Positions 9,020 through 16,864 of a stretch of DNA of 41,553 bases are shown here, piece after piece; the first letter of the stretch is position 1; each line of letters begins with the position of its first letter. The stretch covers positions 1-41,553 of the forward strand of contig JAOQAO010000104.1 in NCBI GenBank assembly GCA_025963485.1, written 5' to 3'. This DNA comes from Bacteroidota bacterium. GTDB taxonomy: Bacteria; Bacteroidota; Bacteroidia; Chitinophagales; LD1. The notes below the pieces were generated by a model. It had not been told where the DNA came from, ran no database searches, and was given only the letters and a program-made list of their open reading frames with translations. The position numbers and the translations under genes were made by a program.

Positions 9020-10084
9020 TTACTCCACTTCTGATATAATGATCGTAGGACTTGCGCTAGGATTGTATGTCTGCGAGGTCCAAACGGCTGTACGGCTATT
9101 GAACATGTATACTTTACTATCATAGTTGTCCCTGAAATAAAAGCTGCCATTAGAGGTGTTGACCGTGGGGCTTGCGCTCGGGTTATAAGACTGTGAAGAC
9201 CATGTACCCGAGCTACCACTGAAAGCATAGACCTTATAATCATAATTGTCTCTGAAAGCAAAATTTCCTTTGGAAGAGATCAGAGTAACACTTGTACTGG
9301 GATTATATGACTGAGACGACCATGTGCCTGTCTTTACCGCATACACATACACCATATAGGCGTAGTTGTCGACAAAAGCATAATCTCCCGAAAGCGTATC
9401 AGTGATCGGAGTAGGACTGGCAGATGAGTTATAAGTTTGCGACGACCACACCCCCGATTTGCTATTGAATACATAAAACTTGCTATCGTAATTATCCCGG
9501 AAATAGAAATTGCCTTTAGTACCTGTCACGGTCGGACTGGCAGATGAGTTATATGTCTGCGATGACCATGCACCTAGCGCAGTGCTATATGCATACACCT
9601 TGCTATCATAGTTGTCGCGGAATGCGATATTGGTCGACCTGCTGTCAATCAGCTGATCGAGTACAGTGTTATTGCCGGAGTTGACCACCGATGCAGCGCT
9701 AAGGGCAAATGGCACTGACATCAGCTGATTGCTGCCCACACTCGTATAGCTCGTGCCTCCAGCAGGATCTATTTCCACTTTGAGGAACTTTGAACTAGCC
9801 GCCCAGTCTATACCCGCAAAAGTGCCAGAGACCACCGTGCCCTGGCCTATCACCAGGTTAAAGAGGCCCTGTGCATTAGTGGTTTTGGTATGCGTCTCGA
9901 CATAGACAGAAGGCCCTGTAGCAGATCCGCTGAGTATACTGACCCTGACACCGACGTTGGCGCTGGTCACAGGACCACCTGTAGCGTTGAAAGCGATAGC
10001 CTGATAGCTGATACCCTGTGGCACCTGTGCGAAGGCAGCTACGGAAAAGAATACAATGAGGAAAAAGGATAAAACGTTTTTCAT
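9020..10084 (-). CDS. exported protein with Bacteroidota N-terminal domain and five tandem 40-residue repeats
   Basis: This 354-residue protein has a signal peptide (about 1-19, ending AAFAQ). Residues 20-130 form a domain I recognise from many Bacteroidota surface proteins: QGISYQAIAFNATGGPV, VYVETHTKTTNAQGLF, FLKVEIDPAGGTSYT, LMSVPFALSA. In other proteins that domain is often followed by tail-fibre or repeat regions. From residue 155 to the end there are five tandem repeats of 40, 42, 40, 40 and 38 residues. Each has the pattern FRDNYDSKVY, about 7 variable residues, then WSSQxYNxSxSPT. No T9SS sorting domain is present; the protein stops within repeat 5. The upstream gene ends 1 base before this ATG, so the two are translated together. 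The function is not known; a surface filament or adhesin is a guess. Confidence 0.8.
   Translation of the reverse strand: MKNVLSFFLIVFFSVAAFAQVPQGISYQAIAFNATGGPVTSANVGVRVSILSGSATGPSVYVETHTKTTNAQGLFNLVIGQGTVVSGTFAGIDWAASSKFLKVEIDPAGGTSYTSVGSNQLMSVPFALSAASVVNSGNNTVLDQLIDSRSTNIAFRDNYDSKVYAYSTALGAWSSQTYNSSASPTVTGTKGNFYFRDNYDSKFYVFNSKSGVWSSQTYNSSASPTPITDTLSGDYAFVDNYAYMVYVYAVKTGTWSSQSYNPSTSVTLISSKGNFAFRDNYDYKVYAFSGSSGTWSSQSYNPSASPTVNTSNGSFYFRDNYDSKVYMFNSRTAVWTSQTYNPSASPTIIISEVE
9023..9622 (-). repeat. five tandem repeats of about 120 bases inside the 354-residue protein gene
   Basis: These bases encode the five FRDNYDSKVY...WSSQxYN units. The units differ at many synonymous and some non-synonymous positions. 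The third is most divergent (FVDNYAYMVY). The array is therefore an old protein repeat and not a recent DNA expansion. Confidence 0.9.
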
Positions 10085-10085
10085 A

Positions 10086-10538
10086 TTACTGTTTGACTAT
10101 TTTAAATGATTGATTGCTGATATCGGTTTTGATTAAATATGTGCCGGCGCTAAGGCTGGAGAGGTCTACGCATTTCTTTACATCGGATTGTGTCAGCGCA
10201 AGTTTGCCGCTGATATCATAGACATATACCGTGCTGACAGGAGCATTGCCCAAGGCTTCAAAAAACACCGACGTTGATGCCGGGTTGGGGTACACTTTGA
10301 ATTCGGCAGTAGAGATCGCCTCATCTATACCCGTCGCCAGAAACTCTATACGCGATACTACACCTATAGTACCGGAGTTAGCCTCATTGGCATTGCCCAC
10401 GGGCATTACAAATATCTCGCCAACCGAGAATATCATGCTGCTATTTTCCAGCGCACCGGAGTTGACAGAAGAGGTCACTGATTGCCCAAATGACAAGGCA
10501 GAGATAAATACTGAAGACAGTAGGATGATCGTTTTCAT
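10086..10538 (-). CDS. small secreted protein made mostly of a T9SS sorting domain
   Basis: This 150-residue protein has a signal peptide (about 1-18, ISALSFGQ). A short 50-residue segment follows (SVGEIFVMPVGNANEANSGT), then a complete type A sorting domain (FKVYPNPASTSVFFEALG, VYDISGKLALTQ, LSAGTYLIKTDISNQSFKIVKQ). It is the first gene of a two-gene operon: its TAA is followed by one base and then the ATG of the 354-residue repeat protein. From memory, the same pairing of a tiny sorting-domain protein with a QGISYQA-type protein is common in Bacteroidota, which suggests a functional pair. No other function is visible. Confidence 0.8.
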   Translation of the reverse strand: MKTIILLSSVFISALSFGQSVTSSVNSGALENSSMIFSVGEIFVMPVGNANEANSGTIGVVSRIEFLATGIDEAISTAEFKVYPNPASTSVFFEALGNAPVSTVYVYDISGKLALTQSDVKKCVDLSSLSAGTYLIKTDISNQSFKIVKQ

Positions 10539-10595
10539 AAAACAGGTTTTCTATGTAGTATTAGCCGGCACATATGCCAGCCAAATCAATGTTTC

Positions 10596-11711
10596 TTAAG
10601 ACAGATACTTGAAGTTAAACTTCGGTGTCAGCACCAGCAGCGACTCATAGATCAGCTTGATCACATTTTCGAGATCGTCTTTGCTGACCATCTCTACGGT
10701 GGTATGCATATAGCGCAGAGGTAGCGAGATCAGCGCTGAGGGTATACCACCATTGGCATAGGCAAAGGCATCAGTATCTGTACCGGTGCTGCGGGAGGCA
10801 GCATCCATCTGGTATGGTATCTTATTTTTATCGGCTGTGTCGCGTATGAGTCCGAGAAGCTTATTATGTACTGCAGGGCCTATGGTGAGCAACGGTCCGT
10901 CTCCGCATTTGAAATCCCCCTCTACCATCTTGTCTATCATCGGTGTGCTCGTATCATGCGCCACGTCCGTGATGATACAGCAGTTAGGCTTGATAGTCTG
11001 GACGACCATCTCGGCACCGCGCAGACCTACTTCCTCCTGTACGGAGTTGACGATATATAGTCCGAACGGCAGTTTCTTTTTATTGTCCTTCAGCATACGG
11101 GCCACCTTGGCTATCATAAAGCCTCCTGCCCTATTGTCCAGCGCACGACCGCCAAAATAGCGATCGTTCAGCGTGAAAAACTGATCCTGGTAGGTGATCA
11201 CACAGCCTACATGGATGCCGAGAGCATCTACCTCTTCCTTTGATATACAACCGCAATCGAGGAATATGTTCTCTACTGCAGGAGTTTTCTCCGTTCCCGG
11301 TTTGCGGGTATGGATCGCCGGCCAGCCAAATACAGCAGGTATGCGTTTGTCTTTGACATGGATAAACACCCTCATGGATGGTGCGATCATATGATCGGAG
11401 CCGCCGTTCCTTTTGACATAGATGAGGCCCTCCGGGCTCACATAGCTGACGAACCAGCTGATCTCATCGGCATGTGCTTCTATTACCACCTTGTAAGCTG
11501 CCTGAGGGTTGACTACACCGTATACAGTGCCATAGTTATCTACGTGGTATTCGTCGATCGCAGGCTTGATATAATTGAGCCAGAGTTTCTGGCCTTCTGC
11601 TTCAAATCCGGTAGGGGATGCATTATTGATATAGGATTCAAAAAATGCGACGTCTTCTTTGGTCAAAATAGAAGGTGCTTTTTTCGCTCCCTTCTTAGCT
11701 TGTTTAGCCAT
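10596..11711 (-). CDS. M42-family metallo-aminopeptidase (glutamyl aminopeptidase/deblocking type)
   Basis: M42 peptidases are cytoplasmic two-metal aminopeptidases that assemble into large tetrahedral shells and trim peptides. At 371 residues the length is normal. The expected metal and catalytic residues are present: H80 in IEAHADEISW, D192 in GRALDNRAGG, the E226-E227 pair in VQEEVGLRGA, D249 in IITDVAHDT, and H336 in RYMHTTVE. The N-terminus is lysine-rich (MAKQAKKGAKKAP) with no signal peptide. The substrate cannot be told from sequence. The gene sits 57 bases upstream of the small T9SS operon and 103 bases downstream of the HhH gene, probably transcribed alone. Confidence 0.92.
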   Translation of the reverse strand: MAKQAKKGAKKAPSILTKEDVAFFESYINNASPTGFEAEGQKLWLNYIKPAIDEYHVDNYGTVYGVVNPQAAYKVVIEAHADEISWFVSYVSPEGLIYVKRNGGSDHMIAPSMRVFIHVKDKRIPAVFGWPAIHTRKPGTEKTPAVENIFLDCGCISKEEVDALGIHVGCVITYQDQFFTLNDRYFGGRALDNRAGGFMIAKVARMLKDNKKKLPFGLYIVNSVQEEVGLRGAEMVVQTIKPNCCIITDVAHDTSTPMIDKMVEGDFKCGDGPLLTIGPAVHNKLLGLIRDTADKNKIPYQMDAASRSTGTDTDAFAYANGGIPSALISLPLRYMHTTVEMVSKDDLENVIKLIYESLLVLTPKFNFKYLS

Positions 11712-11814
11712 GTTATTAGATATTTAAGACAAGTTTAGGAAATGTTTTCAGGTAAACAAAGGTTACGGCCCTTTCTGCCTTATTTTAACCAAATGGCACA
11801 TAAGTCACAATGAC

Positions 11815-12693
11815 CTATAAAGTGAGATAGGGGGATATCTTCTCGTATACCTCATCGGGTACTGCTTTGAGCTCTTTGAGCTGTCCCTGGTTCTCAAATT
11901 TGCCCTTATTTTGTCTGTACCCGATAATAGCATGAGCGATCTTAGCATGAATATACGGGTGTTTGCGCAGTGTTTCGAAGTCCGCCTCATTGATATTGAT
12001 CTTGTGCACCAGAGCAGGATTGACGATGAGATGCGGCCTGATCTCCATAAATCTGCTATCCCTGACCCCCTTGACCTCTCCTATCTGGTCGACTCTCACA
12101 AAACCGCCCAACTGAGTGCGGTATTTCACGATACGCGCCGATAGCACCGGACCGATGCCCCACAATGCTTCAAAGGCAGCAGAATCTCCCGTATTGATCT
12201 CGACCATATAAGATCCTTTTGTGGCTGAACCGGGCGAACCCGTTATTTTGACATATGGAATGAGGCGTTCCTTGTCCTGGTCGGTGAGTGAGTACAATCT
12301 GCGCAGATCCTCCGGCCTGCGAAACTGCCCTCCTTTGGATTTATATTTCTCGATACCCTCAGCTTGTTTTTGGCTGAGGCCGAGTTTCTGCCACCCGGTC
12401 AGACCGATAGTATTGGGATCAAAGTAAAATAAGTCTCCGGTATGTCCGGCGGGAGATGCCAGCGACGGCGGATTTTCTTCGCTTGTCGTATCGTTCTGCT
12501 GTGTATCCTCTTTTTGCCATTGTGCCATTTCCTTTTGCAATGTCGTATCGCTGGCATGGATAGTGGTTTTGACTATATAAAAGCGGTAAGCAGCAGGAAT
12601 AGCAATAACCATTATTATAAGCATTACCAGCGCGATCACAGCCTTGCGCTCTGAGCGGGAGTATAGTAGAAACTGGCGTATGAAGTCGCGCAT
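11815..12693 (-). CDS. membrane-anchored helix-hairpin-helix protein (ComEA-like)
   Basis: This 292-residue protein has a basic N-terminus (RSERKAV) and one membrane helix at about 18-39 (VIALVMLIIMVIAIPAAYRF), so the rest should lie in the periplasm. A charged linker follows. The C-terminal 200 residues carry three helix-hairpin-helix units: GLSQKQAEGIEKYKSKGGQF near 103, an AFEALWGIGPVLSARIVKYR unit near 172, and NEADFETLRKHPYIHAKIA near 236. The units resemble ComEA, the DNA receptor of transformation, but such proteins are widespread in Bacteroidota and a role in DNA uptake is only a possibility. No competence genes are adjacent. Confidence 0.78.
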   Translation of the reverse strand: MRDFIRQFLLYSRSERKAVIALVMLIIMVIAIPAAYRFYIVKTTIHASDTTLQKEMAQWQKEDTQQNDTTSEENPPSLASPAGHTGDLFYFDPNTIGLTGWQKLGLSQKQAEGIEKYKSKGGQFRRPEDLRRLYSLTDQDKERLIPYVKITGSPGSATKGSYMVEINTGDSAAFEALWGIGPVLSARIVKYRTQLGGFVRVDQIGEVKGVRDSRFMEIRPHLIVNPALVHKININEADFETLRKHPYIHAKIAHAIIGYRQNKGKFENQGQLKELKAVPDEVYEKISPYLTL

Positions 12694-12715
12694 AATAAAT
12701 CCGGTACCCGAATAT

Positions 12716-12751
12716 AAAAAACTATCCCCGCCTATGGTGGAGCGGGGATAG
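12716..12751 (-). terminator. Rho-independent terminator of the 1159-residue cargo gene
   Basis: A perfect 10-base stem (12722-12731 with 12742-12751, CTATCCCCGC/GCGGGGATAG) and a 10-base loop are followed on the minus strand by six T. It lies 28 bases after the stop codon of the large gene and just before the HhH gene start. Confidence 0.85.
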
Positions 12752-12778
12752 CAAATAATACAAATCAGAAACTGAACA

Positions 12779-15700
12779 CTATTCTTTTACTAGTTTCTCG
12801 ATCTGCTGTACATCGCCAATATTCATCTTGATCAGATATATACCGGCTGGCAGGTTGGATACACTCAGGTAGTTCTGCGAAATACCTTTATTCAGGTCAT
12901 TGATATCTTTGGTCATCAGGACCTGGCCTGTCAGATCAGATATTGACACTTTAGCAGTCTTTACACCGCCAAAGTTAGTAACCTCTATGACCACATCTCC
13001 CGAAGTCGGGTTAGGATATGAGCGGAATCTCGGTCTCCTTTCGCTGCCCATGAGTGGCACAGATATGCATATTGTATCAGTGCAGCTCTTCGGTTTCCCT
13101 CCTGCTACGGATACGGAATAGCTGAATTCTGCACATATATTATACATTTCGCTTGATGTAGGCGAGAAATCCATATATACACCATGCTCCGGCCTGACGC
13201 TGAGGCTCAGCGGTGTGGATATGGTCCACCTCACAGGACCCATAGTGATAAAGGAAGATGAATGCGTCAGTTGGAACACATATTCTCCACCCTCATAATG
13301 AACCTGCGCTATATCAAAGGTCGATGTGCTGCATGGACTGATATCTATAGAGGTACAGATAGTATCTAGGCAGCAGCAGTTAGACGAGTCATGCAGAGAC
13401 CATATGACATATGCACAGACTGTGCGCAGCCCATCGCCGGTGTATGTATGGGTCACAGATACGCTGTTGTCATTATAATCCAATGGACCATCACCGAAAC
13501 TCCAGATGATAGATGTCGGAGCCGTTCCCAGATAGTGGAAGTGAACGATCCTGTAATCCAGGGAATCGTAAGTATAATAGATAGAGTCAGTAGCCCTCAT
13601 GATGTCGCAGCCATCTATGTATACCGTATCACAGATATCCCTGTAGCAGCAGACAGCATGGCCGTCTGTAGTAGGGTGGATATAGCCTGCGTGTATGCAA
13701 ACGATATGCCTGCCCACAGTCGTGAAAGTATGCTCAAACATCTCAAGCCCGTCAGTTTGATCCGCCGGATTTCCATCTACCGACCATTGTACAAAGTCGG
13801 GTATCTGTATACCTACATTCTGGAAGTCAAATGTCATAGGTCCTACTTGTGTATCTTTCACTGATACAGCTATGCTATCACAATTATTACCGCAATTTAT
13901 GATCTGTATATATTTGCATATTGTATCTATGCATGCACAAGCGGTAGTATCGGTAGCCACTATAAAGCATATCTTGTGCCGTCCTATCATAGTATCAGAT
14001 ATATGGTCGGTAGGCAGACCTGCTATAAAGTAAGAAATAGGTATAAAAGGACTACTGTATCCATCATCTGCATAGAATTTGCCATACGCGGCGCCACTAC
14101 CTCTGATCAGATATATCCCTCCGGCACATACCGTATCAGGGAAATCCAGGACCGCCGTAGGTTTGGTACAGCAGAGTTTTATCGTAAAATCTGTGCACAC
14201 TGTATCGGAGCATACTCCGGGGCTATCCGGATATCCCGTATACGCTATAAAACATAAGCGGTGTGTAGTACCAGCCGAATCACAAGGAAATTTCTTAAAA
14301 GGCAATCCTCCCCAGGCGATGAGTGTATCTACCGGGAAGGTGAAGAGGACCTGGTCACTATCGATATGTACCATCTGACCGTCTATCATCAGGCGGCCCC
14401 ATACACCTCCACTCACGTGGAGCGTATCCTCGGATCCTGCACATATCGTATCAGGAAAGCTTATCACAGCGACAGGCTTGACACAACAGTTCTTTATATA
14501 GATAGTATGACAAACTGTATCCGCACAGGAGATGGTCGTATCATCATAAGCCACAAAACATACCTGGTGCGTGGTGCCTATCAAGGATGGATCATGAAGA
14601 GGCACTCTATCCGATATAGGCAGGGGCCAGAAATGATCGGTAGGGTCAGGGGAATCAACATAGACTTTACCCCAGTGTCCGATCCCTCCTACGGTCCAGG
14701 CATTGACGATAAGGGAATCACCGAAGCAAATAGTGTCTATAAAAGCTTCTGATCCATTGATGCTCAGATGAGCATCGGGCCTGACACAGCAGTCTTTCAC
14801 ATATACATCTATACATATAGTGCTGTCACAGGTTGTAGTCGTATCATCTGTAGCGGTCAGGCATATATGCATGGCGGAGCCTATAGGAGCAGTGACTATG
14901 GTCCTGTACAGGATCGACAGAGGCTGATAGTGCCCGGATAGGCCGGGTACACCTGTTATCTTGCCCCAGGCTGCTCCATACGCGCTTATGATCAGTGAGT
15001 CGCCATGACAGATCGTATCTCTCAGATTCTCCGACCAGTTTACATACAGATGGGCATCAGGAGCTGTGCAGCATACTGGTGTATCCAGAGTACCGGTAGC
15101 TACAGTTTGGCATCCGTTAAGGTCCTTGACGATCACAGAATAATAGCCAGGCCCTAAAAGGTGAGCAGTCTGGCTGGTCTCATGAGGGATATCGGACCAT
15201 TGATAAAGGTAAGTCCCCATACCGCCGGATGCATTAGCTATTACTATACCGTGCACTGAGTCGCAAGTCGGTTGCCGGATAATGGTGGTCGTAGCGCTTA
15301 CAGGTACAGGCAAAGTAAAATTGTATGAAGCGATGGCTATAGTCCCATTCGCATCCTGTACAGTCACGGTATAGACACCGCTTGCAGTGGGAGTGATAAA
15401 AGAATCAGTTTCACCAGTGGGAGACCACGAGTAGGTATAAGTCCCCCCACCTGTACCACCAACACCCGCAGCCGTGATTCTACTTCCACAGTTGGTACCA
15501 CTGATATTTGCTAGTAATGAGCTGTCGGTAGTAGATGTAGTGAAATTGATGGACCGGCAGTATATCCAATCATTTTGTGCTACTACAGCCAAAACATTTG
15601 GAGCACCACCAAAAGGGTGCAGTGCCAACATGAAAGCATTGCTGGAGGCTGTAGTAAACGTATTGGTCTGCGAGGAAGTACCTCCGCCGCTTTCAGCGAG

Positions 15701-16258
15701 GGGTTGATTGCCCGTATAGGTGATGCCATAACCATAGCCAGCAGGCCCTCTGACCTGATATGTAGACGAGCCATTCACTCGCCATACACTGCCTATATAG
15801 GTGTTATTGAGCCATACATCTGCCACATCATCTGCACTCAGATTAAAAGTGAGATTAGATGGCACAAACATCGGAGTGTTGAATTCGGCCCTGAAATATA
15901 CAATGTTATCGGTATTGGTATGATGCACTCCACGCCCTCCTGCATTATCATGTACATCCCACGGTTGTGCCAGGGTAGACTCATCATACCAAATACCTGC
16001 GTATGCATTGCAGTCAAAAGATTCGCCATCGGGATAAGAGACTGTATTTTGCCTTTGGCTGATGGGAATATATCCCGGAGCAAATCCGGAGGTAGACCAG
16101 TTGGTAGGAAGCGTGGTTGTACGCTGCTGCATCAAGGCCGTCCACGGAGTAGTGGTAGAGCCAGATGTCACTCCTGCATTTGTGACATAGAGCTGCCCCC
16201 AGACGGAACCGGCCATCTGGACGAGCATGGCCAGGATTATAAGTTTACATAATTTCAT
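12779..16258 (-). CDS. large T9SS cargo with N-terminal jelly-roll-like region and cysteine-rich Ig-like repeats
   Basis: I place the start at 16258 (MKLCKLIILAMLVQ...GSVWGQ, a good signal peptide), not at the upstream ATG at 16336, which adds 26 polar residues. The protein is then 1159 residues. Residues 25-240 look like a carbohydrate- or ligand-binding beta domain (NLSADDVADVWLNNTYIG). Residues 245-395 hold two SprB/PKD-like units (SGVYTVTVQDANG, GPGYYSVIVKDLNGC). About 396-790 are four repeats of 94-105 residues, each starting with CC and ending in CxDTxC. Three longer Ig/PKD units follow (IIWSFGDGPLDYNDNSV), then a sorting domain (FRSYPNPTSGDVVIEV, AGIYLIKMNIGDVQQIEKL). It should be a disulfide-rich surface protein or adhesin. 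It has a long 5' leader and its own terminator. Confidence 0.85.
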   Translation of the reverse strand: MKLCKLIILAMLVQMAGSVWGQLYVTNAGVTSGSTTTPWTALMQQRTTTLPTNWSTSGFAPGYIPISQRQNTVSYPDGESFDCNAYAGIWYDESTLAQPWDVHDNAGGRGVHHTNTDNIVYFRAEFNTPMFVPSNLTFNLSADDVADVWLNNTYIGSVWRVNGSSTYQVRGPAGYGYGITYTGNQPLAESGGGTSSQTNTFTTASSNAFMLALHPFGGAPNVLAVVAQNDWIYCRSINFTTSTTDSSLLANISGTNCGSRITAAGVGGTGGGTYTYSWSPTGETDSFITPTASGVYTVTVQDANGTIAIASYNFTLPVPVSATTTIIRQPTCDSVHGIVIANASGGMGTYLYQWSDIPHETSQTAHLLGPGYYSVIVKDLNGCQTVATGTLDTPVCCTAPDAHLYVNWSENLRDTICHGDSLIISAYGAAWGKITGVPGLSGHYQPLSILYRTIVTAPIGSAMHICLTATDDTTTTCDSTICIDVYVKDCCVRPDAHLSINGSEAFIDTICFGDSLIVNAWTVGGIGHWGKVYVDSPDPTDHFWPLPISDRVPLHDPSLIGTTHQVCFVAYDDTTISCADTVCHTIYIKNCCVKPVAVISFPDTICAGSEDTLHVSGGVWGRLMIDGQMVHIDSDQVLFTFPVDTLIAWGGLPFKKFPCDSAGTTHRLCFIAYTGYPDSPGVCSDTVCTDFTIKLCCTKPTAVLDFPDTVCAGGIYLIRGSGAAYGKFYADDGYSSPFIPISYFIAGLPTDHISDTMIGRHKICFIVATDTTACACIDTICKYIQIINCGNNCDSIAVSVKDTQVGPMTFDFQNVGIQIPDFVQWSVDGNPADQTDGLEMFEHTFTTVGRHIVCIHAGYIHPTTDGHAVCCYRDICDTVYIDGCDIMRATDSIYYTYDSLDYRIVHFHYLGTAPTSIIWSFGDGPLDYNDNSVSVTHTYTGDGLRTVCAYVIWSLHDSSNCCCLDTICTSIDISPCSTSTFDIAQVHYEGGEYVFQLTHSSSFITMGPVRWTISTPLSLSVRPEHGVYMDFSPTSSEMYNICAEFSYSVSVAGGKPKSCTDTICISVPLMGSERRPRFRSYPNPTSGDVVIEVTNFGGVKTAKVSISDLTGQVLMTKDINDLNKGISQNYLSVSNLPAGIYLIKMNIGDVQQIEKLVKE
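13892..15073 (-). repeat. four cysteine-rich protein repeats of about 100 residues
   Basis: These bases encode four units of the large cargo. Each unit opens with CCxxPxA, then DTICxGxS, a WGK/YGK motif, HxxCFxAxDDT, and closes with CxDTVCxxIxIKNC just before the next CC. The units have diverged strongly at the DNA level. Confidence 0.8.
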
Positions 16259-16263
16259 TTTCG

Positions 16264-16318
16264 TTATTTTGGATCGCCTACTTTGTAATAGGGGTGTTCG
16301 GCTTTTCCCCGTGTCAAT
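16264..16318 (-). repeat. leader repeat, copy 1 (gene-proximal)
   Basis: On the minus strand the conserved core reads GGGAAAAGCCGAACACCC, a short variable piece, ACAAAGTAGGCGA, and CCAAAA. It ends 6 bases before the ATG at 16258, so it lies in the ribosome-binding region. GCC and GGC at the core edges could pair and close a small hairpin. Confidence 0.65.
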
Positions 16319-16673
16319 GCAATAGCTATCCAGCACTGCTTCTACAGCGTGTGGTCATATAGCTATCGATGAAAACTGATGAGTCAAAAAATTGATTTGA
16401 CCGTACGTTAGGTTGACGATGAGGGAGTGCGTTTAAGTAGGTTTCCGTTTCTCCATAGTTTGTTCATTTTTTGTTGTCTGCCATGATAGGGCGGCAGGCT
16501 TGACCCTGAGCGATAAGAATACAATACTCATGCGGGTATCCTGACGCTTCACAGCGCGGATCCTTGGATCGCATATGATGTATGAATCAAAAATGACTGT
16601 AGCGTAGGATTTGAGGCGCTACGATATCATGTAGAAAAGCTAAAAGACGATGAGATGCATCATAGTATTGTTC

Positions 16674-16730
16674 CGTTTTGGTTCGCCTACTTTGTGATGA
16701 GTGGGTGTTCGGCTATTCCCTGATACTAAT
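16674..16730 (-). repeat. leader repeat, copy 2 (promoter-proximal)
   Basis: This is the same motif as at 16264, about 410 bases further upstream: GGGAATAGCCGAACACCC, a variable piece, ACAAAGTAGGCGA, CCAAAA. It is followed by ATGATG and a frame of only a few codons, which may be the remnant of a second gene start. Confidence 0.65.
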
Positions 16731-16758
16731 GTATTTCCTCTTGCATGATAGATGTAAA

Positions 16759-16766
16759 CAAATGTA
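16759..16766 (-). promoter_or_regulatory. candidate -7 element for the large cargo transcript
   Basis: The minus strand reads TACATTTG, a full match to TAnnTTTG, upstream of leader repeat copy 2. No good -33 TTG is seen at 18-23 bases. Confidence 0.4.
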
Positions 16767-16811
16767 TAAGCGTGCATTAATCTGTATGAGCGTGTCACTA
16801 TCTTGTATAAC

Positions 16812-16842
16812 AAAAAAGCCATCCTTTATCGGGATGGCTTTT
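16812..16842 (-). terminator. Rho-independent terminator directly after rplJ
   Basis: On the minus strand a 9-base stem AAGCCATCC/GGATGGCTT with a 7-base loop is followed by a T run. It starts 22 bases after the rplJ stop. It closes the ribosomal protein operon where rplL would normally follow. Confidence 0.9.
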
Positions 16843-16864
16843 GATATTCTGTTTTAGAAACTTA

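Larger units (their letters stand above)
16259..16811. other. 553-base non-coding leader region containing two copies of a 55-base repeat
   Basis: No convincing gene lies here. The segment holds two direct copies of one motif (see the two repeat entries), and a minus-strand -7 element lies beyond the distal copy, so the large cargo gene probably has a long 5' leader. A 60-codon minus-strand reading frame at 16640-16822 runs into the rplJ terminator and is not believable. The middle part (16330-16670) shows only loose similarity within itself and nothing I recognise. Confidence 0.6.

Noticed and set aside
9023-9622. Regular 120-base repeats that could suggest a CRISPR-like or satellite array
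   Set aside because: The units are continuous coding sequence with synonymous differences and no conserved repeat/unique spacer alternation.
12249-12693. Competence locus around the ComEA-like protein
   Set aside because: No comEC, comF, dprA or pilus genes are adjacent, and HhH membrane proteins are widespread without a competence role.
15575-16252. 225-codon plus-strand reading frame opposite the large cargo gene
   Set aside because: It is the antisense shadow of a gene with signal peptide, repeats and sorting domain; its own product has no recognisable features.
16259-16811. A known riboswitch in the long leader
   Set aside because: I found no match to the conserved cores of riboswitch classes I can recognise (TPP, cobalamin, SAM, glycine, fluoride).
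16640-16822. 60-codon minus-strand frame downstream of rplJ that could be a small gene or a truncated rplL
   Set aside because: It begins inside the rplJ terminator and shows no L7/L12 residues; part of it is the repeated leader motif.
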